From the IMG/VR virus record IMGVR_UViG_3300043773_000923, positions 1-41,136 of that record: 41,136 bases of DNA. One strand, written 5' to 3'. A model generated the notes under the pieces. That model saw only the letters and a list, made by a program, of their open reading frames with translations. It was not told the DNA's origin and did no database searches. Every line of letters starts with the position of its first letter. Position 1 is the first letter of the stretch. The DNA comes from a virus. Shown one piece after another: positions 15,805 through 23,802 of this stretch. The position numbers and the translations under genes were made by a program.

Positions 15805-16281
15805 ATGAAACAAACTAAGCATATTCCAGAAGTTCTAGAAGAACTTTCAAAAGATCCTAGCAAAGCAGTTGAATACAAAGACGATTTCGCTTTTAAGACT
15901 ATTTTAAAATGCGCATTTGATGCTGAGTATAAGTTCAATCTTCCTGCTGGTGACCCACCATTTAAACCTGCACCACAACCAATCGGAATGACAAGCTCTA
16001 ATTTCCGTCAAGAAATGCGCAGAATGTATATTTTTACAAAATTTAGTGATGTTAAATCTAAAATGAGACGCGAACAACTATATGTTCAACTACTCGAAAC
16101 TGTGCATCCATCAGAAGCAAAAATTTTAAATGCAACTAAAGATCAAAAATTAGATTCTCTTTATCCAAAAATTACGGCAGAGTTTGTCAAGAAGAACTTT
16201 CCTGATGTTTTGCCAGAAGGAGTGGTGGTAGCAGAACCAACAAAAAAATTGAAGGCGAAAAGTGCAGCAAAAGTGGATTGA
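15805..16281 (+). CDS. Conserved phage protein (DUF6433-like)
   Basis: 158 residues; helical with basic C-terminus (TKKLKAKSAAKVD). A FKPAPQPIGMTSSNFRQEMRRMYIFTKFSD block sits centrally, and LLETVHPSEAKILNATKDQKLDSLYPKIT after it. I associate this pattern with the DUF6433 proteins that accompany replication genes in T4-like phages, from memory and without a search. The start directly abuts the RNase H stop, and the last 20 bases overlap the dCMP deaminase GTG start. Confidence 0.65.
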   Translation: MKQTKHIPEVLEELSKDPSKAVEYKDDFAFKTILKCAFDAEYKFNLPAGDPPFKPAPQPIGMTSSNFRQEMRRMYIFTKFSDVKSKMRREQLYVQLLETVHPSEAKILNATKDQKLDSLYPKITAEFVKKNFPDVLPEGVVVAEPTKKLKAKSAAKVD

Positions 16282-16720
16282 TGCATATCTTGACATGGCT
16301 GAAAGATTCGCAGAACTCAGCCACGCCAAAAGACTCAAAGTTGGTGCCATCGTGGTCAGAGACAATCGTGTCATATCCATCGGTTACAATGGAACACCAG
16401 CAGGTTGGGACAATAGTTGTGAGAAAAAAGTTTACACAATTACTGGAAAATATGATGGCTTGGATGAAGATGGCACTTCGTATCAATGGGTCACGAAAGA
16501 TGAAGTAATACATGCAGAAGCAAACGCAATTAGTAAACTCGCTAGAGATGGTGAAGCAGGTTTGGGTTCATCTATGTTTTTAACCCACGCACCTTGTGTT
16601 CAATGTGCGAAAATGATTTATGGGGCAGGCATTAACACTGTTTATTACAGAAACAGTTATCGAGATGAAGCTGGTGTTGATTTTTTGAAGAAGTGTAACT
16701 TGGAGGTTATTAAATCATGA
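16262..16720 (+). CDS. cd: Deoxycytidylate (dCMP) deaminase
   Basis: 152 residues. Converts dCMP to dUMP, feeding dTMP synthesis. The zinc deaminase motifs are intact: H84-A-E86 (HAEANA) and P111-C112-V-Q-C115 (PCVQCAKM). GYNGTPAGWDN at 41-51 and the insert around 56-80 match phage dCMP deaminases such as T4 Cd. GTG 16262 is the only start that keeps the conserved N-terminal helix; GAAGGCG precedes it. An ATGA overlap follows. Confidence 0.92.
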   Translation: MQQKWIDAYLDMAERFAELSHAKRLKVGAIVVRDNRVISIGYNGTPAGWDNSCEKKVYTITGKYDGLDEDGTSYQWVTKDEVIHAEANAISKLARDGEAGLGSSMFLTHAPCVQCAKMIYGAGINTVYYRNSYRDEAGVDFLKKCNLEVIKS

Positions 16721-16965
16721 TTCTTGAAACATTAATTCGACAGAAAAGATATTTTAATGAGAAGTCTAAAAAAGATATAGATGTTGCTAGAACTTTTTTT
16801 GCCAGACATAGTTGGGGTTCTGAAGGATGTCCATTTATTTTGGAGTATCCATATATAACAATTCCAGATATGATTAAAGACAAGATGATTCATAGATCTC
16901 TTGGGATTGAATTCGATAGGAGACATCATTTTCTTGGGATGATAGAGGAGAATAATTGTGGATGA
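16717..16965 (+). CDS. Small phage protein, unknown
   Basis: 82 residues, with a basic N-terminal half and HSWGSEGCPFILEYPYITIPDMI in the middle. One Cys pair far apart, no clear motif. ATG overlaps the deaminase stop (ATGA) and its own end overlaps the next GTG start, so it is translated as part of a coupled string of small genes. Confidence 0.55.
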   Translation: MILETLIRQKRYFNEKSKKDIDVARTFFARHSWGSEGCPFILEYPYITIPDMIKDKMIHRSLGIEFDRRHHFLGMIEENNCG

Positions 16966-17170
16966 ACAACAGTTTAACGAATTATATACAAGAATTCGTA
17001 AAGAATATGATTCAATGGTATATAAAGAAGGCACATCGCCAATGAGTGTGTTCGGTGTTTACCTTGGAATTATTGCTCAAGAATTTAAAGAAAACTCTAG
17101 CAAAGAAGAATTTGAAAGATTCCTCAATCAAATGATGCAAGTTGAATGGACAGAAAAGGTTGTAAATTGA
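16958..17170 (+). CDS. Small helical phage protein, unknown
   Basis: 70 residues, MDEQQFNELYTRIRKEYDSM... an amphipathic helical protein. GTG start with GAGGAG at 16945-16950, seven bases away. No motif seen. Overlaps the previous gene by eight bases. Confidence 0.55.
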   Translation: MDEQQFNELYTRIRKEYDSMVYKEGTSPMSVFGVYLGIIAQEFKENSSKEEFERFLNQMMQVEWTEKVVN

Positions 17171-17171
17171 T

Positions 17172-17612
17172 ATGAATACTTGGACAATGCATGTTGAAGA
17201 AGACGAATACGGCAATCTTGTTCTTCCACTCAATCAAGATATTCTTGACTTGACAAAATGGAAAGAAGGAGATATAATTGAATGGGTAGACAATAAAGAT
17301 GGGAGTTGGACTTTGAAAAAGAAAGAAGAAACAGAATGGGTTCTTGTTGAAACTCTTTCCCAGTATCGTATGCGTTACATGGTTGAAGTTCCTGTTGGGA
17401 AAAAAGAATGGGCACTTGATACTGTGACAATGGAAGAAGCAAAAGATTTTTCACAGAATTGGCTTGGCGAAACAATCGTAAGTCATCGTGTTGTCACTGA
17501 AGAAGAAGCACTAAACATTTGCGATGAAGATAATGATTACGGCAAAACATGGAATGATGAACATAAGATAAATGTGTTCTTCACAAAACAAGGTGAGAAA
17601 CGTGAGGACTAG
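17172..17612 (+). CDS. AbrB/MazE-like N-terminal domain protein
   Basis: 146 residues. Residues about 5-50 (HVEEDEYGNLVLPLNQDIL followed by WKEGDIIEWVDNKDGSWTLKKK) have the swapped-hairpin look of AbrB/MazE/SpoVT DNA-binding domains: a VLPLNQDIL strand, then the W-x-x-GD-x-I/L-E-W turn. The C-terminal part (WVLVETLSQYRMRYMVEVP onward) is a second small domain with a MEEAKDFSQNW helix. It could be a phage transcription regulator. The DNA encoding the WKEGD turn contains a perfect promoter (17250-17278). Confidence 0.55.
   Translation: MNTWTMHVEEDEYGNLVLPLNQDILDLTKWKEGDIIEWVDNKDGSWTLKKKEETEWVLVETLSQYRMRYMVEVPVGKKEWALDTVTMEEAKDFSQNWLGETIVSHRVVTEEEALNICDEDNDYGKTWNDEHKINVFFTKQGEKRED
17250..17278 (+). 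promoter_or_regulatory. Perfect promoter sequence inside a coding region
   Basis: TTGACA 17250-17255, 17 bp, TATAAT 17273-17278, inside the AbrB-like gene. It could drive the genes from 17602 onward. The spacer lacks the GAGG found at the intergenic promoters, so function is less certain. Confidence 0.45.
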
Positions 17613-17811
17613 AGGAACAGAAACAACTTCTGTTTGGTTGTATGTTTCTGCTATGTTGTTATCAATATGCTTTTTGCTTGTGATCTTAATGTTTGCAGAC
17701 AAAATTGACGGAATACAAAAAGTAGTTTATAATTGTGAACTAGCAGAGATTAGTCCAGATTTCCCAATAGAAGTTAAAAATGAATGCAGAAAACTTAGGA
17801 GCAAGAAATGA
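17602..17811 (+). CDS. Single-pass membrane protein, unknown
   Basis: 69 residues with one membrane helix (about 10-32, SVWLYVSAMLLSICFLLVILMFA), positive charges before it and a soluble tail with two Cys (VYNCELAEI and KNECRKL) that could be periplasmic and disulphide-linked. GTG 17602 is favoured because AAGGTGAG is spaced well before it; an in-frame ATG at 17572 would add hydrophilic residues inside the previous gene. The stop overlaps the next start (ATGA). Confidence 0.5.
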   Translation: MRTRGTETTSVWLYVSAMLLSICFLLVILMFADKIDGIQKVVYNCELAEISPDFPIEVKNECRKLRSKK

Positions 17812-18203
17812 ACTTTATTTTTAAATCAAAATCCGTAGGATTCGGTAGTCCAGAAACAACAATGGAATTTGAGGCAGATGATATTAATGATGTCATGATG
17901 TATTTTACAGACTTTCTTCGTGGGGCAGGATACACATTTGATGGTGTTGTTGATATTGTTGATTCAAATTATGAAGATGATTATTCAGATCCTGTTGATG
18001 AAGATTGTGAATCGCATCAAGAAGCATCTTCAACAACTTGGCCATTCCCACTTGGCAGACCAAAAGAAAACACTACAGAAGATGAACTACCATTCGCGAA
18101 TTGGGGTGGTGAGAAATGTTCACTTTGTGGAATGACACGTGAGGAGATGGGTCAAAGTATTTGTTATGATGTTCGTTGTGGATTGGGTCTTAATCGTGTC
18201 TAA
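17808..18203 (+). CDS. Phage protein with C-terminal Cys cluster
   Basis: 131 residues. The N-terminal part (FIFKSKSVGFGSPETTMEFEADDINDVMMYFTDFLRGAGYTFDGVVDIV) looks like a small alpha/beta domain, then an acidic, probably disordered linker, then a Cys cluster CSLCGMTREEMGQSICYDVRCG with four cysteines that could bind zinc. Similar proteins occur in T4-like aquatic phages. Its tail overlaps the next gene's GTG start by eight bases. Confidence 0.6.
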   Translation: MNFIFKSKSVGFGSPETTMEFEADDINDVMMYFTDFLRGAGYTFDGVVDIVDSNYEDDYSDPVDEDCESHQEASSTTWPFPLGRPKENTTEDELPFANWGGEKCSLCGMTREEMGQSICYDVRCGLGLNRV

Positions 18204-18570
18204 AGTATTTACAGATGTAGAACTTTTCTTGCGTGCGGTTGGTCAAACACCCCCACCATTCAACGCAAACCCATCTGCTCAATCTAACTTATATTTCGAA
18301 CTTATTAAAGAAGAGTATCGTGAATTGATGGACGCCAATCTTGATAAAAATGATACGGAAATTTGCGATGCTTGTTTTGATTTGATTTGGGTGATTGTTG
18401 GATATATGAGATCACGTGGATGGGACTGCGAACGAATTTGGGATGAGGGTGCTAAGTCAAATCTTTCTAAAATTGATCCAGTAACTGGATTAGTTCGTCG
18501 TCGTGAAGATGGTAAAATTTTAAAACCAGAAGGTTGGCAGCCACCGAATTTTCAAAAGTTTATCAAATGA
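18196..18570 (+). CDS. MazG-like nucleotide pyrophosphohydrolase
   Basis: 124 residues. The all-alpha NTP pyrophosphohydrolase motif EExxE(11)ExxD is visible: E39-E40-x-x-E43 and E55-x-x-D58 (KEEYRELMD, then TEICDACFD). The C-terminal GWDCERIWDEGAKSNLSKID and REDGKILKPEGWQPPN segments match MazG-like/phosphoribosyl-ATP-pyrophosphatase-like phage proteins. It would remove unwanted NTPs or ppGpp-like nucleotides. GTG 18196 is chosen because the frame upstream is the previous gene in another phase. Confidence 0.8.
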   Translation: MSKVFTDVELFLRAVGQTPPPFNANPSAQSNLYFELIKEEYRELMDANLDKNDTEICDACFDLIWVIVGYMRSRGWDCERIWDEGAKSNLSKIDPVTGLVRRREDGKILKPEGWQPPNFQKFIK

Positions 18571-18571
18571 T

Positions 18572-18600
18572 TTTACAAAAATAAAAAATTGAGGTATACT
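18572..18600 (+). promoter_or_regulatory. Sigma70-type promoter giving a leaderless mRNA
   Basis: TTTACA 18572-18577, 17 bp ending TTGAGG, TATACT 18595-18600. The ATG at 18607 is six bases further on. The -35 overlaps the end of the MazG-like gene. Confidence 0.68.
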
Positions 18601-18606
18601 ATTGAT

Positions 18607-19107
18607 ATGATTACTCTATATCTTGACATGGATGGTGTTGTTGCGAATTTTGATAAAGCGTATCGTGAATACGATCCGTTAAAAGAAGATCGTAAGAAAT
18701 TTAAAAGCGCAGTTATGACTGGTAAAATTTTTGAAGATCTAGAGCCAATGCCAAATGCTAATGTTCTGCTTTCGCATGTATCAAATCTTCGTGATGTTAA
18801 AATTGAAATGTTGACATCCATGGGAACATATGATGTTTCTCAAGGAGCAGAAGCCAAGAGACAAAAACTTTTTTGGTTACGTAAACATAATATTAAATAC
18901 AAAGCAAATTTTGTTAGAAGTAAACAAGAAAAAGCAAATTATGCAACACAAGAATCAATCTTAATTGATGATTCAGTTGGTTGTGTTGAACCATTCACTC
19001 GTGCTGGTGGGCATGGTATTTTACATAATGATTCCATAATTCGTCATACTCTCATGACACTTGATACTATTATTTTGCAACTTCGTGCAATTAAAGCATT
19101 AAGATAA
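18607..19107 (+). CDS. HAD-family 5'(3')-deoxyribonucleotidase-like phosphatase
   Basis: 166 residues. HAD motif I is D7-M-D9-G (YLDMDGVVANFD), motif II T70-S71 (EMLTSMG), motif III lysine around 106-109 (RSKQEKANYA) and motif IV D121-D122 (ILIDDSVGCVEPFTRAGGHGILH). The small cap and DGVVANFD start are typical of the NT5C-type deoxyribonucleotidases found in phages. The likely role is dephosphorylating dNMPs or trimming the nucleotide pool, alongside the MazG-like and dCMP deaminase genes. The ATG sits at the predicted transcription start. Confidence 0.85.
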   Translation: MITLYLDMDGVVANFDKAYREYDPLKEDRKKFKSAVMTGKIFEDLEPMPNANVLLSHVSNLRDVKIEMLTSMGTYDVSQGAEAKRQKLFWLRKHNIKYKANFVRSKQEKANYATQESILIDDSVGCVEPFTRAGGHGILHNDSIIRHTLMTLDTIILQLRAIKALR

Positions 19108-19664
19108 TGAATATTTTCTTTCTAGACACATGCACCAAAAGTTGCGCTGAACAACATGTAGATAAGCATGTTGTTAAAATGATATTGGAGTATGCGCAAC
19201 TTCTATCAACAGCACATCGAATTCTAGATGGTTCAGAGTATCTAGATAAAACTGCTAATGGTAGAAATATTAAACGCTGGAAATTACAAGATTCTAAATT
19301 AGATTCAATTCTATTTAAAGCATCTCATATAAATCATCCTTCTGCTAAATGGGTCCGTGAAAGTAGATCTAATTATCGTTGGCTTGCCTTGTTGTTAGAA
19401 AATCTTTGTGCAGAATACACACATCGATATGGTAAGGTTCACTCTGTTCAGCGTAGTGGTCTTGCTTCTTTACTGAGAAATAGTTTTCCTAAAAATTTTC
19501 CAGATAGTGATATTATTACAAGAACTGACCCACCACCTGCTATGCCAGATGAATGTAAAGTTCCAGGCAATTCTATTCAGTCATATCACAATTACTATAT
19601 AATGAAGAAGAATCACTTTGCGAAGTGGACTAAACGTGATGTTCCTGAATGGTATACTGTATGA
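19107..19664 (+). CDS. Conserved T4-like phage protein, unknown (His-rich start)
   Basis: 185 residues beginning MNIFFLDTCTKSCAEQHVDKHVVKMILEY. The combination of FLD, CAxxHxDKHVVKM and LLSTAHR is a conserved block I recall from many T4-like phages, with no function known to me. Several histidines, cysteines and acidic residues early in the protein could be catalytic or metal-binding. Further blocks are HINHPSAKWVRESRSNYRWL and a C-terminal GNSIQSYHNYYIMKKNHFAKW. TAATG overlap with the HAD gene indicates coupling; the stop overlaps the next ATG. Confidence 0.7.
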   Translation: MNIFFLDTCTKSCAEQHVDKHVVKMILEYAQLLSTAHRILDGSEYLDKTANGRNIKRWKLQDSKLDSILFKASHINHPSAKWVRESRSNYRWLALLLENLCAEYTHRYGKVHSVQRSGLASLLRNSFPKNFPDSDIITRTDPPPAMPDECKVPGNSIQSYHNYYIMKKNHFAKWTKRDVPEWYTV

Positions 19665-20347
19665 GCGATGAAGCGAATCTACTTGATAATTATCGTGTAA
19701 TATTCAATTTAATTTCTTTAAAAGCAAAAAATCTTCATGCTGTTTTGTGTAAAGAAACAGGTAGGATTGTTTGCTTTACTAATTGGATGCAGACAGCGAA
19801 AGCGATAGAATCTGATCCATCATTAAGGGTTTGGTACTTTATCAATCATGCCAAACTTATTCCAAGTAATGTGAATTTAAACACACCATATGAGGTTGTG
19901 TTTGATGCCATCACTGGTGCATTTTTTGTAAAAGAAATAACACAAGAAGAAGTTGATAGGTTTATCGTAATAAGCGAAAAAGCAGCAGTGTTTGATATAA
20001 TTCACAGAACAATAAATCAAGAACGTGACCACATTAGAGCAAATCTTGCTTTACAAGAATATGTTTACAAGAAAAAATATGAAGAAGCATTAGAAGTTAT
20101 TGAAACTGGATTTGATAGAGAGAAACATATTTACATTCATTCTGAATCAAATGAGAAAAATGTTAATCCAGTAAAATTGGCAAAAGCAATTATCGACAAA
20201 AAAAATTTCGCAGAGTCTAGATTATTTCACACAGAACAGATGCGTGTCAAATATACAAATATGCTAAAACAATGTAATGATTTATTAAAGGTAAATCAGA
20301 TTCTAGATGAGTTTAACAGAGAGTCAAGTATATATGGCAGATTCTAA
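19661..20347 (+). CDS. Cassette partner protein C (unknown), precedes PP-loop enzyme 3
   Basis: 228 residues, helical. Third and most divergent member of the partner family found at 3358 and 5153. The N-terminal LHAVLCKETGRIVCF resembles LHVVVDYETNAILCI of copy A, and RANLALQEYVYKKKY resembles the LRAKHIYYQES segment. It extends 41 bases into the following PP-loop gene. The start ATG overlaps the previous stop as ATGA. Its position repeats the partner-then-enzyme order exactly, which supports the relation despite low identity. Confidence 0.65.
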   Translation: MSDEANLLDNYRVIFNLISLKAKNLHAVLCKETGRIVCFTNWMQTAKAIESDPSLRVWYFINHAKLIPSNVNLNTPYEVVFDAITGAFFVKEITQEEVDRFIVISEKAAVFDIIHRTINQERDHIRANLALQEYVYKKKYEEALEVIETGFDREKHIYIHSESNEKNVNPVKLAKAIIDKKNFAESRLFHTEQMRVKYTNMLKQCNDLLKVNQILDEFNRESSIYGRF

Positions 20348-21494
20348 ATTCATTTATGTTAACACTAGTAAATTGTATGTTGATAAAACATACAAAGAGA
20401 TTCCATCATTCAAACCTGTAAGAAAAACTAGATTGTTTACAGATGAGAAGTATGATGAAATTCCAGGAATTGGTTTATACAAGAAGTTCTCATATTATTT
20501 TGGGAACAATATTGTTTCCATTGATAGAACAAACACAATCATAACTCCATTTAAAACAACATTAGCACCTTTCCTTTCTATGCCAGAATATGAGAAACAA
20601 GATCTTTCTTATTCTGAATGCTGCGATAACAGAGCAAAGGAACTGTTGTCATTTGATAAGACATTATATGTTATGTATAGTGGTGGAATTGACAGTACGA
20701 CAATGCTTTCGGCATTACTAAACAATTCAACAAAGAATCAACAAAAGAAAATAAATGTTTTGTTGTCTAGTGAAAGCATAACCAATAATCAAAAATTTTA
20801 TGATGATATTATCTGTGGTAATTTAAACACAATCCCTTCTTACGACTTTGATAATTATATTGGTGTGGATCAAGATAGCATTTTTGTAACAGCTGAGAAT
20901 AATGACGAACTCTTTGGCACAAATTTAGTTTCCTTTTTTATTTACAGATATGATTGTGATATATTATTTGAAGAGCCAACAGTATCTAATTTGTTTAAAG
21001 TTTTAGAAAAGAAAAGAATTATTTCTTCTGAAGAGGATAAAGAAGAAATGAGGAAATGTATTGACTTAATGCTTTTGTTGGCTGAGAAATCTCCAGTAAA
21101 ACTTGATACAATTTACAAATTATTTTGGTGGTTAAATTTCAGTTTAATGTGGAATGTTTCTTACACAAGATTGCTTGGATTTGTTAAATACAAGACATAT
21201 CCAGAGTGTAACTTTCATTCCTTCTTCTCAACAAAAGAATTTCAATTATGGTCAATGAATAATGTTGATAATCTAATTGGTTCTGATTGGAAGACAGCAA
21301 AACAACATGCAAAAGACTATATAAATGAGTATTACAAAAATGATCATTACAGAGTTTCTGCTGTACCAGGAAGTAATCTTAGTAATATTTGTTACAACAA
21401 ACCTGCACCATTTGCTATTGGAACTGATATGATCAAGTGGAACATTGGAGATAGCATTGACCATTTTATTGAACCAAATAATTCATTTCTATGA
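20307..21494 (+). CDS. PP-loop ATPase, asparagine-synthase-C-domain-like (enzyme 3)
   Basis: 395 residues. SGGIDS at 125-130 and AENNDELFGT at 196-205; the second motif is closer to the GxGxDELFGG of true asparagine synthetases than in enzymes 1 and 2. Shared C-terminal blocks: LFWWLNFSLMW, FFSTKEFQLWSMNN and DWKTAKQHAKDYI. The N-terminal extension before the PP-loop is about 28 residues longer than in the others. ATG 20307 is chosen because MSLTESQVYMADS aligns with MSNQELYMAS of enzyme 1; the next ATG is 20334. The end overlaps the bicupin ATG (ATGA). Confidence 0.78.
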   Translation: MSLTESQVYMADSKFIYVNTSKLYVDKTYKEIPSFKPVRKTRLFTDEKYDEIPGIGLYKKFSYYFGNNIVSIDRTNTIITPFKTTLAPFLSMPEYEKQDLSYSECCDNRAKELLSFDKTLYVMYSGGIDSTTMLSALLNNSTKNQQKKINVLLSSESITNNQKFYDDIICGNLNTIPSYDFDNYIGVDQDSIFVTAENNDELFGTNLVSFFIYRYDCDILFEEPTVSNLFKVLEKKRIISSEEDKEEMRKCIDLMLLLAEKSPVKLDTIYKLFWWLNFSLMWNVSYTRLLGFVKYKTYPECNFHSFFSTKEFQLWSMNNVDNLIGSDWKTAKQHAKDYINEYYKNDHYRVSAVPGSNLSNICYNKPAPFAIGTDMIKWNIGDSIDHFIEPNNSFL

Positions 21495-22153
21495 TTAAAA
21501 GTAAATTCTTAATAGACAAGATGGAAACAATGTATCCATCAATCGGACACTACGCAGACGTAAATGAGTTGGGAGATCTTGGGTATTTGTATACGCAAGC
21601 ACTTTCTACAACCTATGGTTATGTGTTAGAGGGCGAGGCAAATTTCGAAGGTGAGGAATCAATCACAGCTGGTAAGTATTTCTGCAGATGGACAAAAGAA
21701 CAAACAAGAATAAACTATACAGGAAAACTTGTTTTGTTTATTAGAGTTGGATTTAAGGGACAAAATTTAATTGGTGGACCAATTGAGGAAGGTGGACGTT
21801 TATCGTATATTGATGGTTGTTCAGATACTATTCTTGTGTATCCTCCAAGACTTGGTGACCCATCTCTAAATGTTTTATATTTTCCAAAGGGAGTCGACCA
21901 AACATTTCACACACATCCCTCGATCCGCATGGGTGTGGTCGTATCTGGTGCTGGATTTGCGTCACTAGGCGATAACGAAGAAAGTGATGTTGTGCTTACA
22001 GTTGGTGACATGTTTTGTTTAGAGCAAAACGAAAGACACAGGTTTAGAACAACTGGAAATACAATGATTATAGTTGTTTATCATCCAGATGGAGATTGGG
22101 GTCCAACAGATCACGACCATATTATGAAAAACAGAACTTACTTAACTAAATAA
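21491..22153 (+). CDS. Bicupin (double-stranded beta-helix) protein
   Basis: 220 residues forming two cupin-like barrels. The C-terminal barrel carries a metal site: H140-T-H142 (QTFHTHPSIRMGVVVSG) and H183 (GDMFCLEQNERHRF); the usual Glu of motif one is not in place. It ends HPDGDWGPTDHDHIMKNRTY, a tail I associate with cupins of the oxygenase/isomerase type. The N-terminal barrel (YGYVLEGEANFEGEESITAGKYF) lacks His ligands. It is translationally coupled to PP-loop enzyme 3, so it probably acts on the same substrate or product. Confidence 0.75.
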   Translation: MIKSKFLIDKMETMYPSIGHYADVNELGDLGYLYTQALSTTYGYVLEGEANFEGEESITAGKYFCRWTKEQTRINYTGKLVLFIRVGFKGQNLIGGPIEEGGRLSYIDGCSDTILVYPPRLGDPSLNVLYFPKGVDQTFHTHPSIRMGVVVSGAGFASLGDNEESDVVLTVGDMFCLEQNERHRFRTTGNTMIIVVYHPDGDWGPTDHDHIMKNRTYLTK

Positions 22154-22158
22154 AAAAT

Positions 22159-22401
22159 ATGCCTACATACACTTTTAAGAATAAAGAAACAGGGGAAGTT
22201 TTTGAGAAATTCATGGGCATTGCTGCTCGCGATGAATATCTTAAAGAAAATCCAAATTTGGAACCAATGATTAGTGGTGCTCCGACTCTTGGCGATCCAG
22301 TTCGCCTTGGGATTCGTAAAGTGCCAGACGGATTTAAGGAGGTGCTAAACAAAATACACGAGAGGATGCCAGGAAGTACACTAAAAGACAACATAAGATA
22401 A
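22159..22401 (+). CDS. Conserved small T4-like phage protein
   Basis: 80 residues beginning MPTYTFKNKETGEVFEKFMGIAARDEYLKENP, a pattern seen in many T4-like phages and resembling the start of FmdB-type zinc-ribbon proteins but without the cysteines. The C-terminal half (VPDGFKEVLNKIHERMPGSTLKDNI) is a basic helix. No Shine-Dalgarno is obvious. A CTAAATA element (late-promoter-like) overlaps the end of the bicupin a few bases upstream, which I do not count as proven. Confidence 0.7.
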   Translation: MPTYTFKNKETGEVFEKFMGIAARDEYLKENPNLEPMISGAPTLGDPVRLGIRKVPDGFKEVLNKIHERMPGSTLKDNIR

Positions 22402-22416
22402 AAGGAAAAACCTCTA

Positions 22417-23169
22417 ATGGCAAAAAGGGCAGCTGTAGTAAAGATTGATAATGCTGTGACTGAAGATAGAAAAACAAATGTTTTAAAACTTAGAATTGAT
22501 GACTTAAAAACATTTCAACCATTAACACAAAACCAAAAGTCTTTTTATGACGCATACAAAAGGGGAGATTATTTCGTTGCGTTGCACGGTGTAGCAGGTA
22601 CAGGAAAATCATTCATCGCTGTATATAAAGCACTAGAAGAAGTATTAGATAAAGGAAATACATTTAATAAGATTGTCATTGTTAGGTCTGCAGTTCAATC
22701 TCGCGAGATTGGCCATCTTCCAGGCGACATTGATGAAAAGATGGAAATTTATCAACAACCATACAGACAGATTTGTGAAACATTGTTTGGTCGTAAAGAT
22801 GCTTACCAAAGATTAAATGAGCAAGGGCATATAGAGTTTGTTTCTACCTCGTTTATTCGAGGAATGAGTTTTGATGATTGTATTATTATCGTTGATGAAA
22901 TGCAGAACATGTCGTTTGAAGAACTTGATACAGTTATGACACGTGTTGGTTATCGTTCAAAAATTATTTTTTGCGGTGACTATCGTCAAACTGATCTTAA
23001 AAAAGGTAATGACAAATCTGGTTTGTTCAAATTTTTTGACATTGCACATCACATGGGTGCTTTTACAAGAATTGAATTTACTCCAGATGACATTGTTCGT
23101 AGTTCATTAGTTAAAGACTACATCCTCGCTAAATTAAAATATGAGGATAAAATAGAGAAGGGAAATTAA
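22417..23169 (+). CDS. phoH: PhoH-like P-loop ATPase
   Basis: 250 residues. Walker A GVAGTGKS at 58-65 and Walker B IIIVDE at 156-161, with VIVRSAVQSREIGHLPGDIDEKM and IFCGDYRQTDL, place it in the PhoH group (helicase/RNase-associated ATPases), very common in marine phages. No PIN domain is attached. AAAGGA lies about ten bases before the ATG. The gene is followed without a gap by the endolysin. Confidence 0.92.
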   Translation: MAKRAAVVKIDNAVTEDRKTNVLKLRIDDLKTFQPLTQNQKSFYDAYKRGDYFVALHGVAGTGKSFIAVYKALEEVLDKGNTFNKIVIVRSAVQSREIGHLPGDIDEKMEIYQQPYRQICETLFGRKDAYQRLNEQGHIEFVSTSFIRGMSFDDCIIIVDEMQNMSFEELDTVMTRVGYRSKIIFCGDYRQTDLKKGNDKSGLFKFFDIAHHMGAFTRIEFTPDDIVRSSLVKDYILAKLKYEDKIEKGN

Positions 23170-23799
23170 ATGGCACAAGTAACATTAGAATTACTGCAAA
23201 GAATTGCGCCTCAAACTAAAGTTGAAAAACTTGAAGGATTCGTAGAGGGATTACAAACTGCTTGCGAAAAATTTGAAATAAATACCATTTCACGTATGGC
23301 TTGTTTTCTAGCACAAGTTGGACACGAATCTGGTGGGTTCAATGCTGTCAAAGAAAATTTAAATTATGGGGCAAAGGGTTTGCGTGGCACATTCCCAAAA
23401 TATTTTCCAACAGATGAACTTGCTCTTGAATACGAAAGACAACCAGAAAAGATTGCTAATCGTGTTTATGCAAATCGTATGGGAAATGGAGATGAGACAT
23501 CTGGAGACGGATTCAAATATCGTGGTCGTGGTTTGATTCAATTGACAGGTTGTAATAATTACACATCATTCGCGAATGATATCGGACTTTCTATTGATGA
23601 GACAATCGAATATCTAGAAACATATGAAGGTGCTGCTATGTCTGCTGGTTGGTTCTGGTGGAAAAACAATTTAAATGTTTTAGCAGATAAAGAAGATATG
23701 TTAAACTTAACAAAGAAAATCAATGGTGGTACTATTGGTTTACAAGATCGTATTCATCACTTCGAGATGGCAAAAGGAGCGTTAGAAACGCAAATTTAA
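23170..23799 (+). CDS. GH19-family endolysin (chitinase-like muramidase)
   Basis: 209 residues. GH19 fold with catalytic glutamates E53 (AQVGHESGGF) and E62 (KENLNYGAKGL) and the signature GDGFKYRGRGLIQLTGCNNY near 116-135. Phage members hydrolyse peptidoglycan glycan strands for host lysis. No signal peptide is present, so export would need a holin. It starts directly after the phoH stop. A second wall hydrolase (SleB type) with an N-terminal anchor lies at 27023. Confidence 0.9.
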   Translation: MAQVTLELLQRIAPQTKVEKLEGFVEGLQTACEKFEINTISRMACFLAQVGHESGGFNAVKENLNYGAKGLRGTFPKYFPTDELALEYERQPEKIANRVYANRMGNGDETSGDGFKYRGRGLIQLTGCNNYTSFANDIGLSIDETIEYLETYEGAAMSAGWFWWKNNLNVLADKEDMLNLTKKINGGTIGLQDRIHHFEMAKGALETQI

Positions 23800-23802
23800 T
23801 AA

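Noticed and set aside
22145-22151. CTAAATA elements as late promoters (also 26037 and, on the minus strand, near 33472)
   Set aside because: The positions are suggestive but seven AT-rich bases are too little evidence, so they are mentioned only in neighbouring entries and not listed as features.
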